NCBI RefSeq assembly: GCF_014490665.1 | Contig: NZ_CP061038.1 | Location: 1,612,001-1,676,000, forward strand | Reading direction: 5' to 3' | DNA from: Sphingomonas alpina | GTDB taxonomy: Bacteria > Pseudomonadota > Alphaproteobacteria > Sphingomonadales > Sphingomonadaceae | DNA length: 64,000 nucleotides | Shown here: positions 43,769 to 52,128 of the stretch, piece by piece | How positions within the stretch are numbered: position 1 is the first letter of the stretch | Layout: the number at the start of each line of letters is the position of its first letter | Made by a program: the position numbers and the translations under genes | Notes under the pieces: generated by a model | Seen by the model: the letters and a program-made list of their open reading frames with translations, nothing else | Told to the model about the DNA's origin: nothing | The model's database searches: none

Positions 43769-43800
43769 GAGATATGGGACACCGGATTGTTCCATATCTC
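43769..43800. repeat. Hairpin repeat, family D, copy 2
   Basis: GAGATATGGGAC and GTTCCATATCTC with an eight-base loop, one wobble pair. An AT-rich tract lies to the right (43810-43865). Its mirror partner is at 19578-19610. This 252-base gap before the next gene has no ORF with family features. Confidence 0.65.
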
Positions 43801-43959
43801 TGGTGCCCAGCGATCAAGAGTGTTACAGTAATATGTATAGATATCATATAGTTATTAATTTAGGCGTGGTGCGGCAGCGAGATAAATATTGTGTCCCCAA
43901 AATCGGATGCCCGTCATCGCAAGTGTTGCGAACCTGGTCTCGCGAAGTAGAATGACGGC

Positions 43960-44364
43960 ATGGACCGCGATGCCTCAACTCCACCGGCGCAGAAGGGCGG
44001 AGCTTCCAGCTCGGCCTATCTCCATCCCTATGCCTGCTTCCGGTGCCGCAAGAGCTTCAAACGCGCCAGTCGTGCCAATGCGGTCCTCACCTGCCCGGAT
44101 TGCGGCGGTCCCAGCATCGGCCTGACGCGGAAGTTCAAGCCGCCGAAGCGCACCGATATCAAGCAGTGGGAAAAGGTGGAGGCGTTGGTCCGGCATGGAT
44201 TCCTGTTCTGGAGTTTAGGGGAGCCCTATCCCGAAACACTCGACCAGGTTACTGCCTTTGCGCAGCGTCATGCCGGTTTTATCGGCCGCGAGCGCGCCAA
44301 GCGCCCCGATGCTTATGCGCAAATCGAGGCTGCGCTATCGGATATGAGCGGGACGCTTAAATGA
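43960..44364 (+). CDS. Hypothetical protein with zinc ribbon
   Basis: 134 residues. YACFRCRKSFKR and LTCPDCGGPSIG form a CxxC...CxxC zinc ribbon near 37-63. The rest is helical (QWEKVEALVRHGFLFWSLG; LDQVTAFAQRHAGFIGRERAKRPDAYAQIEAAL). No family name comes to mind. It overlaps the next gene by four bases (ATGA). It lies beside a phage remnant in a strip of small unknown genes. Confidence 0.6.
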   Translation: MDRDASTPPAQKGGASSSAYLHPYACFRCRKSFKRASRANAVLTCPDCGGPSIGLTRKFKPPKRTDIKQWEKVEALVRHGFLFWSLGEPYPETLDQVTAFAQRHAGFIGRERAKRPDAYAQIEAALSDMSGTLK

Positions 44365-44657
44365 GCGTCGACGATCCGCGTATTGTCGATCTGGATGTGC
44401 TGCTGGAGACGGTCCACGACGAAAGCACTTTTATCGATTTTGTCGATGCGCTTGCCGCCGACTTCGCACTTGAGAAAGAATTGGAGGATGGGAAGCCAGT
44501 TCCATATTCGGCCGGGCTGCTTGGCTGGGAAAACGGAACGATCGACAATTTTCTTGGCGCATCAGCGCGCTGGGGTGAGACCGGGGTATTCGCCGACAAG
44601 CAGAATCCTTGGCGGCGATGCGCCCACATTCTCTATGCGGGGAAATGGTACGAGTAG
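44361..44657 (+). CDS. DUF7660-like small protein
   Basis: 98 residues. ESTFIDFVDALAADFALEKE and LLGWENGTIDNFLGASARWGE, ending ILYAGKWYE, match what I recall of the DUF7660 family (a D-E-x-T-F-x-x-F start and W-x-N-x-x-I-x-x-F-L core). Function unknown; relatives occur in immunity-type gene strips. Coupled to the zinc-ribbon gene. Confidence 0.6.
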   Translation: MSVDDPRIVDLDVLLETVHDESTFIDFVDALAADFALEKELEDGKPVPYSAGLLGWENGTIDNFLGASARWGETGVFADKQNPWRRCAHILYAGKWYE

Positions 44658-44708
44658 CGCTGCTACAGCGGAAATTCGGTGACGAAATTCGGCGGGATAA
44701 GACAGGGT

Positions 44709-45002
44709 ATGAGCTGGAAGTTCGATCAAGCACCGAATGTTGCCTGCATTACCTGTCGCTCGGTGATGGAAGGGCAAACCGTTCTCGTAGCCACACATTA
44801 TGAAGACGATCACTCATGGGCCTTCATGGATGGAGCACCGACCAATATGGCGACGGCGCTGGTGGTAGCCATGTCGGAGGTCTTGGATCGCCACCCTGAT
44901 CTTGGTGAGATTGCCAGCCTTCCGCCTGGCTGGTCGGCAACACGCGTCGCGGCTGGTAAGCCCTGGTCAATGCAACAGGATGACTGGGATAGCGAAGCTT
45001 GA
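44709..45002 (+). CDS. Hypothetical protein with DED and GW-ATR motifs
   Basis: 97 residues from ATG 44709 (MSWKFDQAPNVACIT). The layout VATHYEDDHSWAFMDG, then a helix EVLDRHPDLGEIASLPPGWSATRV, then PW, is found in small proteins linked to immunity or DUF2185-like groups; this is recalled, not tested. An earlier start at 44679 is possible. Same strand and spacing as the two genes before it. Confidence 0.55.
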   Translation: MSWKFDQAPNVACITCRSVMEGQTVLVATHYEDDHSWAFMDGAPTNMATALVVAMSEVLDRHPDLGEIASLPPGWSATRVAAGKPWSMQQDDWDSEA

Positions 45003-45128
45003 ACCAGCGGCACTTTGAATATCGGTGACGGTACCTTTTCAGGTGCCGCGCCCGATTCAGAAAATGATGCCATGTGGTGTGAGTGATTGAGCCGGGCGCG
45101 TGAGCCCATAGCATTCAGGGAGAGTGTC

Positions 45129-45632
45129 ATGGTTGATCAATCCGCCGCCGGTGCCGTACCGGACAAGCTCGAACCGGCGGTTGCGCCGATCAATGAGCGG
45201 CTTTCCGGAGGCTGTCAGTGCGGGCGAATCCGCTATACCGTGCAGGTCGCGACCGACGATGCCTATCTGTGCCATTGCCGCATGTGCCAGCGCGCGATCG
45301 GCAATGTCTCGGTGGCATTCATGAATGCGAAAAAGGCCGAAGTGATCTGGTCGCGCGAGCCGGAGCGCTATCAATCCTCGCCGATCGCGAGCCGGGGTTT
45401 TTGTGCCGCGTGCGGCACGTCGCTGACCTTCGAATTTCCCGACAGCGAGCAGATGGACCTGACCGTCGCCAGTTTCGATACGCCGGGGCGGTTTCGTCCG
45501 ACGCATCATTTCGGGGTGGAGAGCCGGCATGAGGCGTGGCTCGACACTCGCGACCTACCGGACTATCGCGCCGATCAACACGACAGCCTTGTCGATCGCT
45601 GGATGAAAACCCTTGGCACACTCCCCGATTGA
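45129..45632 (+). CDS. GFA-family (CENP-V fold) zinc protein
   Basis: 167 residues from ATG 45129. Zinc motifs GGCQCGRIRY, LCHCRMCQRAIG and GFCAACGTSLTF. HFGVESRHEAWLDTRDLPDYRAD is a typical C-terminal block of this family. The alpha/beta hydrolase gene starts 20 bases before its stop. Enzymatic role unproven. Confidence 0.87.
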   Translation: MVDQSAAGAVPDKLEPAVAPINERLSGGCQCGRIRYTVQVATDDAYLCHCRMCQRAIGNVSVAFMNAKKAEVIWSREPERYQSSPIASRGFCAACGTSLTFEFPDSEQMDLTVASFDTPGRFRPTHHFGVESRHEAWLDTRDLPDYRADQHDSLVDRWMKTLGTLPD

Positions 45633-46374
45633 ACCGCAATTTTTCGAAAGCTTCGATGGCGCGCGGATCGCGTGGCGCGAGACGGGTGAGGGCAGGGTGG
45701 TGGTGCTCCTGCACGGCTTCTTCTCCGACGCGCAGACCAACTGGATCCGCTATGGCCATGCCGCGGCGATCGCGGCGCGCGGCTTCCGCGTCATCATGCC
45801 CGATTTGCGCGCGCATGGATCGAGCGCCAAGCCGCATGACGCCGCATCCTATCCGCCCGACGTGCTGGCGCGGGACGGCTTTGCGCTGATCGAGCATCTC
45901 GGCCTGAGCGATTACGACCTGGGCGGCTATTCGCTTGGCGCCCGCACGGTGGCGCGGATGATGGCGCAAGGGGCGACGCCGCGCCGTTTCATCCTGTCGG
46001 GCATGGGGCTCGAAGGACTGATCCACACCGCGGGGCGCGGCGGGCATTTCCGCAACATCCTGACCAATCTCGGCAGCTTCCGGCAGGGTTCGCCCGAATG
46101 GCTGGCCGAAGCGTTCCTGAAGACCAGCAAGGGCGACCCGATCGCCTTGTTGAACATCCTCGACACCTTCGTCGATACGCCGATCGAGACGATCCGCGCG
46201 ATCGCCCGGCCGGCGCTGATCCTGTCGGGCGAGGAGGATGACGATAACGGATCGGCCGAAGCGCTGGCGCAGACCTTGCCCGACGCACTGTATCGTACCG
46301 TGCCGGGCGGCCATATGAGCGCGGTGGTGAAGCCCGAGCTGGGCCTGGCGATCGCGGAATTTCTCGCCGCCTGA
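45613..46374 (+). CDS. Alpha/beta hydrolase
   Basis: 253 residues from TTG 45613. Oxyanion HGFFSDAQTNW, nucleophile elbow GYSLGAR, and a late His in VPGGHMSAVV; an acidic residue would be in ILSGEEDDD. The substrate is unknown. It overlaps the GFA gene by 20 bases, so the two are coupled. Confidence 0.85.
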   Translation: MAHSPIEPQFFESFDGARIAWRETGEGRVVVLLHGFFSDAQTNWIRYGHAAAIAARGFRVIMPDLRAHGSSAKPHDAASYPPDVLARDGFALIEHLGLSDYDLGGYSLGARTVARMMAQGATPRRFILSGMGLEGLIHTAGRGGHFRNILTNLGSFRQGSPEWLAEAFLKTSKGDPIALLNILDTFVDTPIETIRAIARPALILSGEEDDDNGSAEALAQTLPDALYRTVPGGHMSAVVKPELGLAIAEFLAA

Positions 46375-46452
46375 TCCGCGCTTGACCGCCCACTTGACCT
46401 TGCATGCGGCGGCGGACAGGTTGCCGCCAGCAACAAGTATCAGGGGTTACCA

Positions 46453-48300
46453 ATGATCCGCACCGGACTTTCGATCGCGGCGCTCGCCTGCGCGCTCGCC
46501 GCCACGCCGTCGCTTGCCAAGGAGAAGCAGGACCAGCCGGTCGCAGCCCGAAGCGCGGCTGCCCCGACGGCGGCCGACGCCGACGCTTTCGTTGCCGCAG
46601 CGGAGAAGACGCTGTTCGATTTCTCGATCGAGTCGAGCCAGGTCAATTGGGTCAACGCGACCTATATCACCGAAGATACCGATGCCATGGCGGCACGGAT
46701 CAACGCGACCGGCACCGAATTGTCGGTCAAGTTCGCGCTCGAGGCGGCGAAGTACGACAAGGTTGCCGGGCTGTCGCCCGACACGCGCCGCAAGCTCGAC
46801 CTGTTGCGCGGCGGGCTGACGCTGCCGGCGCCGACCAAGCCGGGGGCGGCAACCGAACTGTCGACGATCGTGACGCGCATGTCGTCCTCCTATGGCAAGG
46901 GCAAGGGCACGCTCGCCGGCAAGCCGATCAACGGCAGCGATATCGAAGCCGCGATGGGCACCGAGCGCGATCCGGCCAAACTCAAGGAAATGTGGGTCAG
47001 CTGGCACGACAATGTCGGCGCGCCGATGCGCGAGGATTATGCGCGCATGGTCGAGATCGGCAACCAGGGGGCGGTCGAGCTCGGCTACAAGGATGTCGGA
47101 TCGCTGTGGCGCTCGGGCTATGACATGAGCCCGGAGGAGTTCGCCAAGCTCACCGACAAATTGTGGAAAGAAGTCGAGCCGCTCTACCAGTCGCTCCACA
47201 CCTATGTCCGCTGGAAGCTCAACGAGAAATATGGCGATGCGGTGCAATCGAAGACCGGCCCGATCCGCGCCGACCTGCTCGGCAATATGTGGGCGCAGGA
47301 ATGGGGCAATATCTATGATCTGGTCGCACCCAAGGGTGCAGGCGATCTCGGCTTCGATACCGGCGAGCTGCTGAAGGCCAAGGGCTATGATCCGGTCAAG
47401 ATGGTCAAGGCCGGCGAGGGTTTCTATTCCTCGCTCGGTTTTGCAGCGCTGCCCGAGACCTTCTGGGCTCGCTCGCAGATCACCAAGCCGGCCGACCGCG
47501 AGGTCATCTGCCACGCTTCGGCCTGGGACCTCGACAACAAGAATGATGTGCGCATCAAGATGTGCACCAAGGTCAATGGCGATGATTTCGTCACCATCCA
47601 TCACGAACTGGGCCACAATTATTATCAGCGCGCCTATCAGGCGCAGCCGTTCCTCTATCTGAACGGCGCCAATGACGGTTTCCACGAGGCGATCGGCGAT
47701 TTCGTCGCGCTGTCGATCACGCCCGACTACCTCGTGCAGATCGGCCTGCTCGACAAGGCCAAGGTGCCGAGCGCGGACAAGGACACCGGCCTGTTGCTGA
47801 AACAGGCGATGGACAAGGTCGCGTTCCTGCCGTTCGGGCTGCTGATCGACAAATGGCGCTGGGGCGTCTTCTCCGGCACGATCAAACCGGTCGGGTACGA
47901 AGCGTCATGGAATGCGCTGCGCCTGCAATATCAGGGCATCGTCCCGCCGGTCGATCGCGATGAGACCCGGTTCGATCCGGGCGCGAAATATCATGTCCCG
48001 GCGAGCGTCCCCTATACCCGCTACTTCCTCGCGCGGCTGTTGCAGTTCCAGTTCTACAAGGCGGCGTGCGACCAGGCCGGCTGGAAGGGGCCGCTGCATC
48101 GCTGTTCCTTCTACGGCAACAAGGAAGTCGGCGCGAAGCTCGATGCGATGCTGAAGATGGGCCAGTCCAAGCCCTGGCCCGAGGCGCTCGAAGCGTTCAC
48201 CGGTACCAAGGAAATGTCCGGCGCGGCGATGGTCGAATATTTCGCGCCGCTCAAGGCATGGCTCGACGAACAGAACAAGGGCAAGCCGACCGGCTGGTGA
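46453..48300 (+). CDS. M2-family (ACE-like) metallopeptidase
   Basis: 615 residues. Signal peptide MIRTGLSIAALACALAATPSLAKE. Zinc site HHELGHNYY (His384, Glu385, His388) with a third ligand Glu412 (FHEAIGD). This is the angiotensin-converting-enzyme family of peptidyl-dipeptidases; the bacterial members cut dipeptides from peptide C-termini in the periplasm. With the DPP IV-type enzyme at 34.4 kb it fits growth on peptides. Confidence 0.93.
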   Translation: MIRTGLSIAALACALAATPSLAKEKQDQPVAARSAAAPTAADADAFVAAAEKTLFDFSIESSQVNWVNATYITEDTDAMAARINATGTELSVKFALEAAKYDKVAGLSPDTRRKLDLLRGGLTLPAPTKPGAATELSTIVTRMSSSYGKGKGTLAGKPINGSDIEAAMGTERDPAKLKEMWVSWHDNVGAPMREDYARMVEIGNQGAVELGYKDVGSLWRSGYDMSPEEFAKLTDKLWKEVEPLYQSLHTYVRWKLNEKYGDAVQSKTGPIRADLLGNMWAQEWGNIYDLVAPKGAGDLGFDTGELLKAKGYDPVKMVKAGEGFYSSLGFAALPETFWARSQITKPADREVICHASAWDLDNKNDVRIKMCTKVNGDDFVTIHHELGHNYYQRAYQAQPFLYLNGANDGFHEAIGDFVALSITPDYLVQIGLLDKAKVPSADKDTGLLLKQAMDKVAFLPFGLLIDKWRWGVFSGTIKPVGYEASWNALRLQYQGIVPPVDRDETRFDPGAKYHVPASVPYTRYFLARLLQFQFYKAACDQAGWKGPLHRCSFYGNKEVGAKLDAMLKMGQSKPWPEALEAFTGTKEMSGAAMVEYFAPLKAWLDEQNKGKPTGW

Positions 48301-48372
48301 GAGGGAGCCGCCCCTGCTTTATGGAGCGGGGCGGTGCCGGCCTGGAGTCGGATGACTTCAGACCGGCCTTAT

Positions 48373-48404
48373 CCTGTCATCCCCGCTTTCGCGGGGATGA
48401 CAGG
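48373..48404. repeat. Hairpin repeat, family C, copy 2
   Basis: A 14-base-pair perfect stem (CCTGTCATCCCCGC / GCGGGGATGACAGG) with a TTTC loop. It lies 72 bases past the M2 peptidase stop and 28 bases from the convergent gene end, so it may act as a terminator as well as a repeat. Confidence 0.75.
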
Positions 48405-48432
48405 GCCGGATTCAATTCAATATTATGATGTT

Positions 48433-48882
48433 CTAATCCGCTTTCTTGCCGGACCTGGGCTTTGCCTTGTCCTTGGCGCCGCCGGGCGTGCTGCCGCGAA
48501 GTGCAAGCAGTGTGGCGGTGGTCGCCGCACCAATCGCCCCGAGCACGGCGGCGACGGTCCATTTGCGGGCCGGCGAGGCCTCGGCAATCGCCTGTTGCGC
48601 CTTGCCGAGCGTCGTCACCACGGCATTGCGGGCACTCGTCGCCGTCTTGGGTACCGAGGCGCGTGGGACGGCTGGAGCCTTGGGCTTGGCCGCAGCGCGC
48701 GGCTTGGCCGGAGCGCTGGATTTTGCCGCCGGAGCTTTGGCGGCGGCCGGCTTCGGGGTGCTCGCCTTCGGTTCGGCCGGAACGACTGGCGCTGCGGCCA
48801 CATTGGGCTTGCGCGCCGCGGCTGGCTTGCGAGCGGTCGCAGCCTTGCGGCGGGGAGCAGGCTTTTTGGGAGGCGTGGCCAT
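48433..48882 (-). CDS. Lys/Ala/Pro-rich protein with one membrane helix
   Basis: 149 residues from ATG 48882. Residues 1-85 are histone-H1-like low complexity (repeats of KPAA, KPKA, APRRK). Residues near 115-138 form a membrane helix (WTVAAVLGAIGAATTATLLAL), and the end is basic (KDKAKPRSGKKAD). It could tie DNA or another polyanion to the membrane; that is only a suggestion. Family not recognised. Confidence 0.6.
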   Translation of the reverse strand: MATPPKKPAPRRKAATARKPAAARKPNVAAAPVVPAEPKASTPKPAAAKAPAAKSSAPAKPRAAAKPKAPAVPRASVPKTATSARNAVVTTLGKAQQAIAEASPARKWTVAAVLGAIGAATTATLLALRGSTPGGAKDKAKPRSGKKAD

Positions 48883-48968
48883 CGAAAGACTCCTGAGTCG
48901 TTGAGCTTGCGTAACGCGTGAGCGCCGGTTGGTTTCCCGTACCGGCAACCCCGTTAACGGAATGCACC

Positions 48969-50399
48969 TTAACGGAATGGCGGTTCGTTGAACGCGCGGA
49001 GCTTGCGGCTGTGCAGCTTGGCGCCCTCGCGGCGCAGCTCCTCGCAAGTCTCGATGCCGATGCGCATATGCTCGCTGATCGCGCGTTCGTAGAAGCGATT
49101 GGCCTGGCCGGGCAGCTTCAACTCGCCGTGCAGCGGCTTGTCCGACACGCAAAGCAGCGTGCCGTAAGGGACACGGAAGCGGTACCCCTGCGCGGCGATC
49201 GTCGCCGATTCCATGTCGATGCCGACCGCGCGCGACAGTGAGAAGCGCAGCGCCGATTTGGAATATCGCAGCTCCCAGTTGCGGTCGTCGGTGGTGACGA
49301 TCGTGCCGGTGCGCAGGCGACGCTTCAATTCCTCGCCCGACTGGCCGGAAATGGTTTCCGCCGCGCGGGCCATCGCGACCTGCACTTCGGCGATCGCCGG
49401 TACCGGGATTTCAGGCGGCAGCACATCGTCGAGCACATGATCGTCGCGCAGATAGGCATGCGCCAGCACATAGTCGCCGATCCGCTGGCTCGGGCGCAGG
49501 CCGCCGCAATGGCCGATCATCAGCCAGGCCTCGGGCCGCATCACCGCGAGATGGTCGCAGATCGTCTTCGCGTTGGACGGGCCGACGCCGATATTGACCA
49601 GGGTGATGCCGGTGCCGTCTTCGGCCATCAGGTGATAGGCCGGCATCTGGTGCCGCCGCCACGCGCTGTCGGTGACGATCTTGTCGGCGTCGTCGCCGGC
49701 ATGGATCATCACCCCGCCCGCGCCCGACAGGCCGGTATAGCGGCTGCCCTCACCGAGCTGAGAGGCGGCCCAGCGGACGAATTCGTCGACATAGCGGTGA
49801 TAATTGGTGAACAGGATGTAGCGCTGGACATGCTCGGTCGGCGTACCGGTATAGTGACGCAGCCGCGCGAGGGAGAAATCGGTGCGCAGCCCGTCGAACA
49901 GGGCAAGCGGGCGGATCTCCGCATCATACAACCCGTCGGCGATCTCGTCGCCGATATAGGCGAGCTCGGTCGCTGGAAAATGGCGCGCCAGGTCGGATGC
50001 CGACACCTCGTCGAGGCTGACCGCATGGCCGGCGTCGAGCACATAAGGGAAGGGGATTTCCTGCCGTCCCTCGGCCGCCTCGACCTCGACGTCATAATCC
50101 TCGATCAGCAGGGTCAGCTGTTCGGTCAGATAGTCGGCGAAGATCGCGGGCTTGGTGACGCTGATCCGGTATTCACCAGGCGTCACCAGCCGGCCGAACG
50201 AGCGGATCGGCGCGGGACGATCGTCCAGGCCGAGATATCGGAGGCGAATTTCGGGATAGGCGAACGACCCGTCGGTCCGGCTTTTCGGATCGGGCGTGGT
50301 GCCGTCGGTGATATAGGCGGTCAGGGCGCTCTGGAGCCGCTTGACGGAGGCGGTGTAGAGCCGATCGAGCTCGGCCACGATAATGGATGCGCGTGTCAT
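48969..50399 (-). CDS. amn: AMP nucleosidase
   Basis: 476 residues. An N-terminal helical domain is followed by the nucleoside-phosphorylase-like domain from about 250. Key blocks: GVGPSNAKTICDHLAVMRPEAWLMIGHCGGLR, YVLAHAYLRDDHVLD, and VGIDMESATIAAQGYRFRVPYGTLLCVSDKPLHGE. It splits AMP into adenine and ribose 5-phosphate. Confidence 0.93.
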   Translation of the reverse strand: MTRASIIVAELDRLYTASVKRLQSALTAYITDGTTPDPKSRTDGSFAYPEIRLRYLGLDDRPAPIRSFGRLVTPGEYRISVTKPAIFADYLTEQLTLLIEDYDVEVEAAEGRQEIPFPYVLDAGHAVSLDEVSASDLARHFPATELAYIGDEIADGLYDAEIRPLALFDGLRTDFSLARLRHYTGTPTEHVQRYILFTNYHRYVDEFVRWAASQLGEGSRYTGLSGAGGVMIHAGDDADKIVTDSAWRRHQMPAYHLMAEDGTGITLVNIGVGPSNAKTICDHLAVMRPEAWLMIGHCGGLRPSQRIGDYVLAHAYLRDDHVLDDVLPPEIPVPAIAEVQVAMARAAETISGQSGEELKRRLRTGTIVTTDDRNWELRYSKSALRFSLSRAVGIDMESATIAAQGYRFRVPYGTLLCVSDKPLHGELKLPGQANRFYERAISEHMRIGIETCEELRREGAKLHSRKLRAFNEPPFR

Positions 50400-50457
50400 C
50401 TGCTGTCGCTAAGGCAGCATCGTTACGCTGGCAAGTCATTGGGCCGTTACGGCCGCG

Positions 50458-50484
50458 CTCCCCTCCCTTGTCGAGAGAGGGGAG
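50458..50484. terminator. Candidate terminator hairpin
   Basis: CTCCCCTC / GAGGGGAG, eight base pairs with an 11-base loop, just past the 3' end of the small minus-strand gene at 50494. No T-run; low confidence. Confidence 0.35.
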
Positions 50485-50493
50485 GAAGGCAGG

Positions 50494-50762
50494 TCAGTCC
50501 TTGTCGTCGTCCAGCAGCTTGCTGATGCCGAATGCCGCGCCAGCAACCGCAGCAGCGGCGCCGGTGGCGATCGCTGCCGCCGCGACCGGATTCTCCCTGG
50601 CCGCCTCGATCGTCGATTCGACGGCGGACCCGACTGCTTCGACGGTCGAATCGAAGGCCGATCCGACCGCTTCGCGGGCCTGGTCGAAAAAGACTTATCG
50701 CCCGCCGCCGTTTTCACGGAATCGGCGACCGCCGTCGTGGTATCCTGCTTGATGTCGCTCAT
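50494..50762 (-). pseudogene. Small hypothetical protein, frame-broken
   Basis: From ATG 50762 the frame gives MSDIKQDTTTAVADSVKTAAGDKS. One frame over, the remainder reads FDQAREAVGSAFDSTVEAVG, VESTIEAARENPVAAAAIATG, an alanine/glycine-rich helix (AAAAVAGAAFGISKLL) and ends DDDKD. The break is at a run of five A (50687-50691 on the + strand); one more base would join the halves into 89 residues. The tail resembles DUF883/ElaB-like membrane-anchored helical proteins. Intact product likely if the break is a sequencing error. Confidence 0.65.
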
Positions 50763-50864
50763 CGCAAATTCCCTTCTCGGTATCCGTATGAACAACACCG
50801 CCCCGCGCCCGTCGTTCCATGCCCGAAAGCAGCTGGACGCAAACGCGGGGCGGCTGAGACGACC

Positions 50865-51344
50865 TTAGAGTTTGCCGAGCAGATATTCGGCCGAGCTGAC
50901 ATTGAATTCGCCGGGTGCTTCGACATTGAGCTGCTCGATCACGCCGTCATTGACGATCATCGAGTAACGCTGGCTGCGCTCGCCCATGCCGAACTTCGAC
51001 CCGTCAAAAGTCAAACCGAGCGCCTTGGCGAAATCGGCATTGCCGTCGGCGAGCATGGTGATGTCGCCGGCATCGCTGGCCTTGCCCCAGGCGCCCATCA
51101 CGAATGCATCGTTGACCGAAGTGAAGGCGATCTCGTCCACGCCCTTTGCCTTGATCTCGCCGGCCTTGTCGACGAAGCCGGGCAGATGGCGTGCCGAGCA
51201 GGTCGGGGTGAAGGCGCCGGGTACGGCGACCACGGCGACCTTGCGGCCCTTGAAATACTCGTCCGAGCTGACCTGGTCCGGCCCGCTGGCGGTCGCTTTG
51301 GTGAGGGTCAGGTTGGGTACGCGATCGCCGACGCTGATGGTCAT
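50865..51344 (-). CDS. Peroxiredoxin, Prx5/AhpC-TSA type
   Basis: 159 residues. VAVVAVPGAFTPTCSARHLPGF holds the peroxidatic Cys (FTPTCS), with the Prx5 start VGDRVPNLTL and the MGERSQRYSMIV block. It reduces hydrogen peroxide and organic peroxides using glutathione or thioredoxin. Divergent from yqgE. Confidence 0.93.
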   Translation of the reverse strand: MTISVGDRVPNLTLTKATASGPDQVSSDEYFKGRKVAVVAVPGAFTPTCSARHLPGFVDKAGEIKAKGVDEIAFTSVNDAFVMGAWGKASDAGDITMLADGNADFAKALGLTFDGSKFGMGERSQRYSMIVNDGVIEQLNVEAPGEFNVSSAEYLLGKL

Positions 51345-51478
51345 AGCAGAAAATCCTCCTGTGGCCGCTTATGTGCGGCGCGTGATGGCCGCGAGGGCGC
51401 GGCCGTGCCTAACTCGTGCAGCTTCGTTCTGATTTCAAGCGTTGGCGACGTGACCATGGCCGGGCTATGGGCGAAGCG

Positions 51479-52039
51479 ATGGAAAGTGCAGCGTATCTGA
51501 CCGGACAATTTCTCCTCGCCATGCCGGGGATCGGGGATCCGCGATTCGAACATGCCGTCATCGCGATCTGCGCGCATGACGGGGGGGGGGCGATCGGTAT
51601 CGGCCTCGGCGCGACGATCGGCGGCCTCGGGCTGCACACGGTGCTCGATCAGTTCAAGATCGACCCGGGCGACGCGCCCGACGCGCCGGTACATTTCGGT
51701 GGCCCGGTCGAGCCACGCCGCGGCTTCGTGATTCATTCCAACGATTGGGGCGGCCAGGATACGATCGATGTTGCCGGCCGCTGGGCGCTGAGCGGCACGA
51801 TCGACGTGCTGCGCGCGATCGCCGCGGGCAAAGGGCCGCGCCACTGGGTCGTCGCGCTCGGCTATGCCGGATGGAGCGAGGGCCAGCTGGATGAGGAGAT
51901 GACCCGGCACGGCTGGTTCAACGTGCCGGGCGACCTGGAGCTGCTGTACGACACGCCCGCCGATGCGCGCTGGGCGCGCGGGTTCGCAGTGGCGGGGGTG
52001 GATACCCGGCTGCTGGCCAGCGGGGCGGGCACCGCCTGA
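51479..52039 (+). CDS. YqgE/AlgH family protein (UPF0301)
   Basis: 186 residues from ATG 51479 (MESAAYLTGQFLLAMPGIGDPRF); ATG 51467 is a second option. Family blocks: AICAHDGGGAIGIGLG, GPVEPRRGFVIHSNDW and ALGYAGWSEGQLDEEMTRHGWF. Function not firmly known. A run of ten G (51581-51590) in the coding sequence encodes part of HDGGGA; the reading frame is intact in this assembly. Confidence 0.88.
   Translation: MESAAYLTGQFLLAMPGIGDPRFEHAVIAICAHDGGGAIGIGLGATIGGLGLHTVLDQFKIDPGDAPDAPVHFGGPVEPRRGFVIHSNDWGGQDTIDVAGRWALSGTIDVLRAIAAGKGPRHWVVALGYAGWSEGQLDEEMTRHGWFNVPGDLELLYDTPADARWARGFAVAGVDTRLLASGAGTA
51581..51590 (+). repeat. Poly-G tract (G10) within yqgE
   Basis: Ten consecutive G in the coding strand, near residue 37. 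This is the longest mononucleotide run noticed in the window. Loss or gain of one G would truncate the protein within a short distance. Confidence 0.8.
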
Positions 52040-52128
52040 CCCGCGGCCGGCGGATCGTCCTGCCCGAAAGCTTGTCTTTCCCGCTGCTTATCGGTTAGCC
52101 TTCCCATGTTATCAACCGGGAGAACCCA

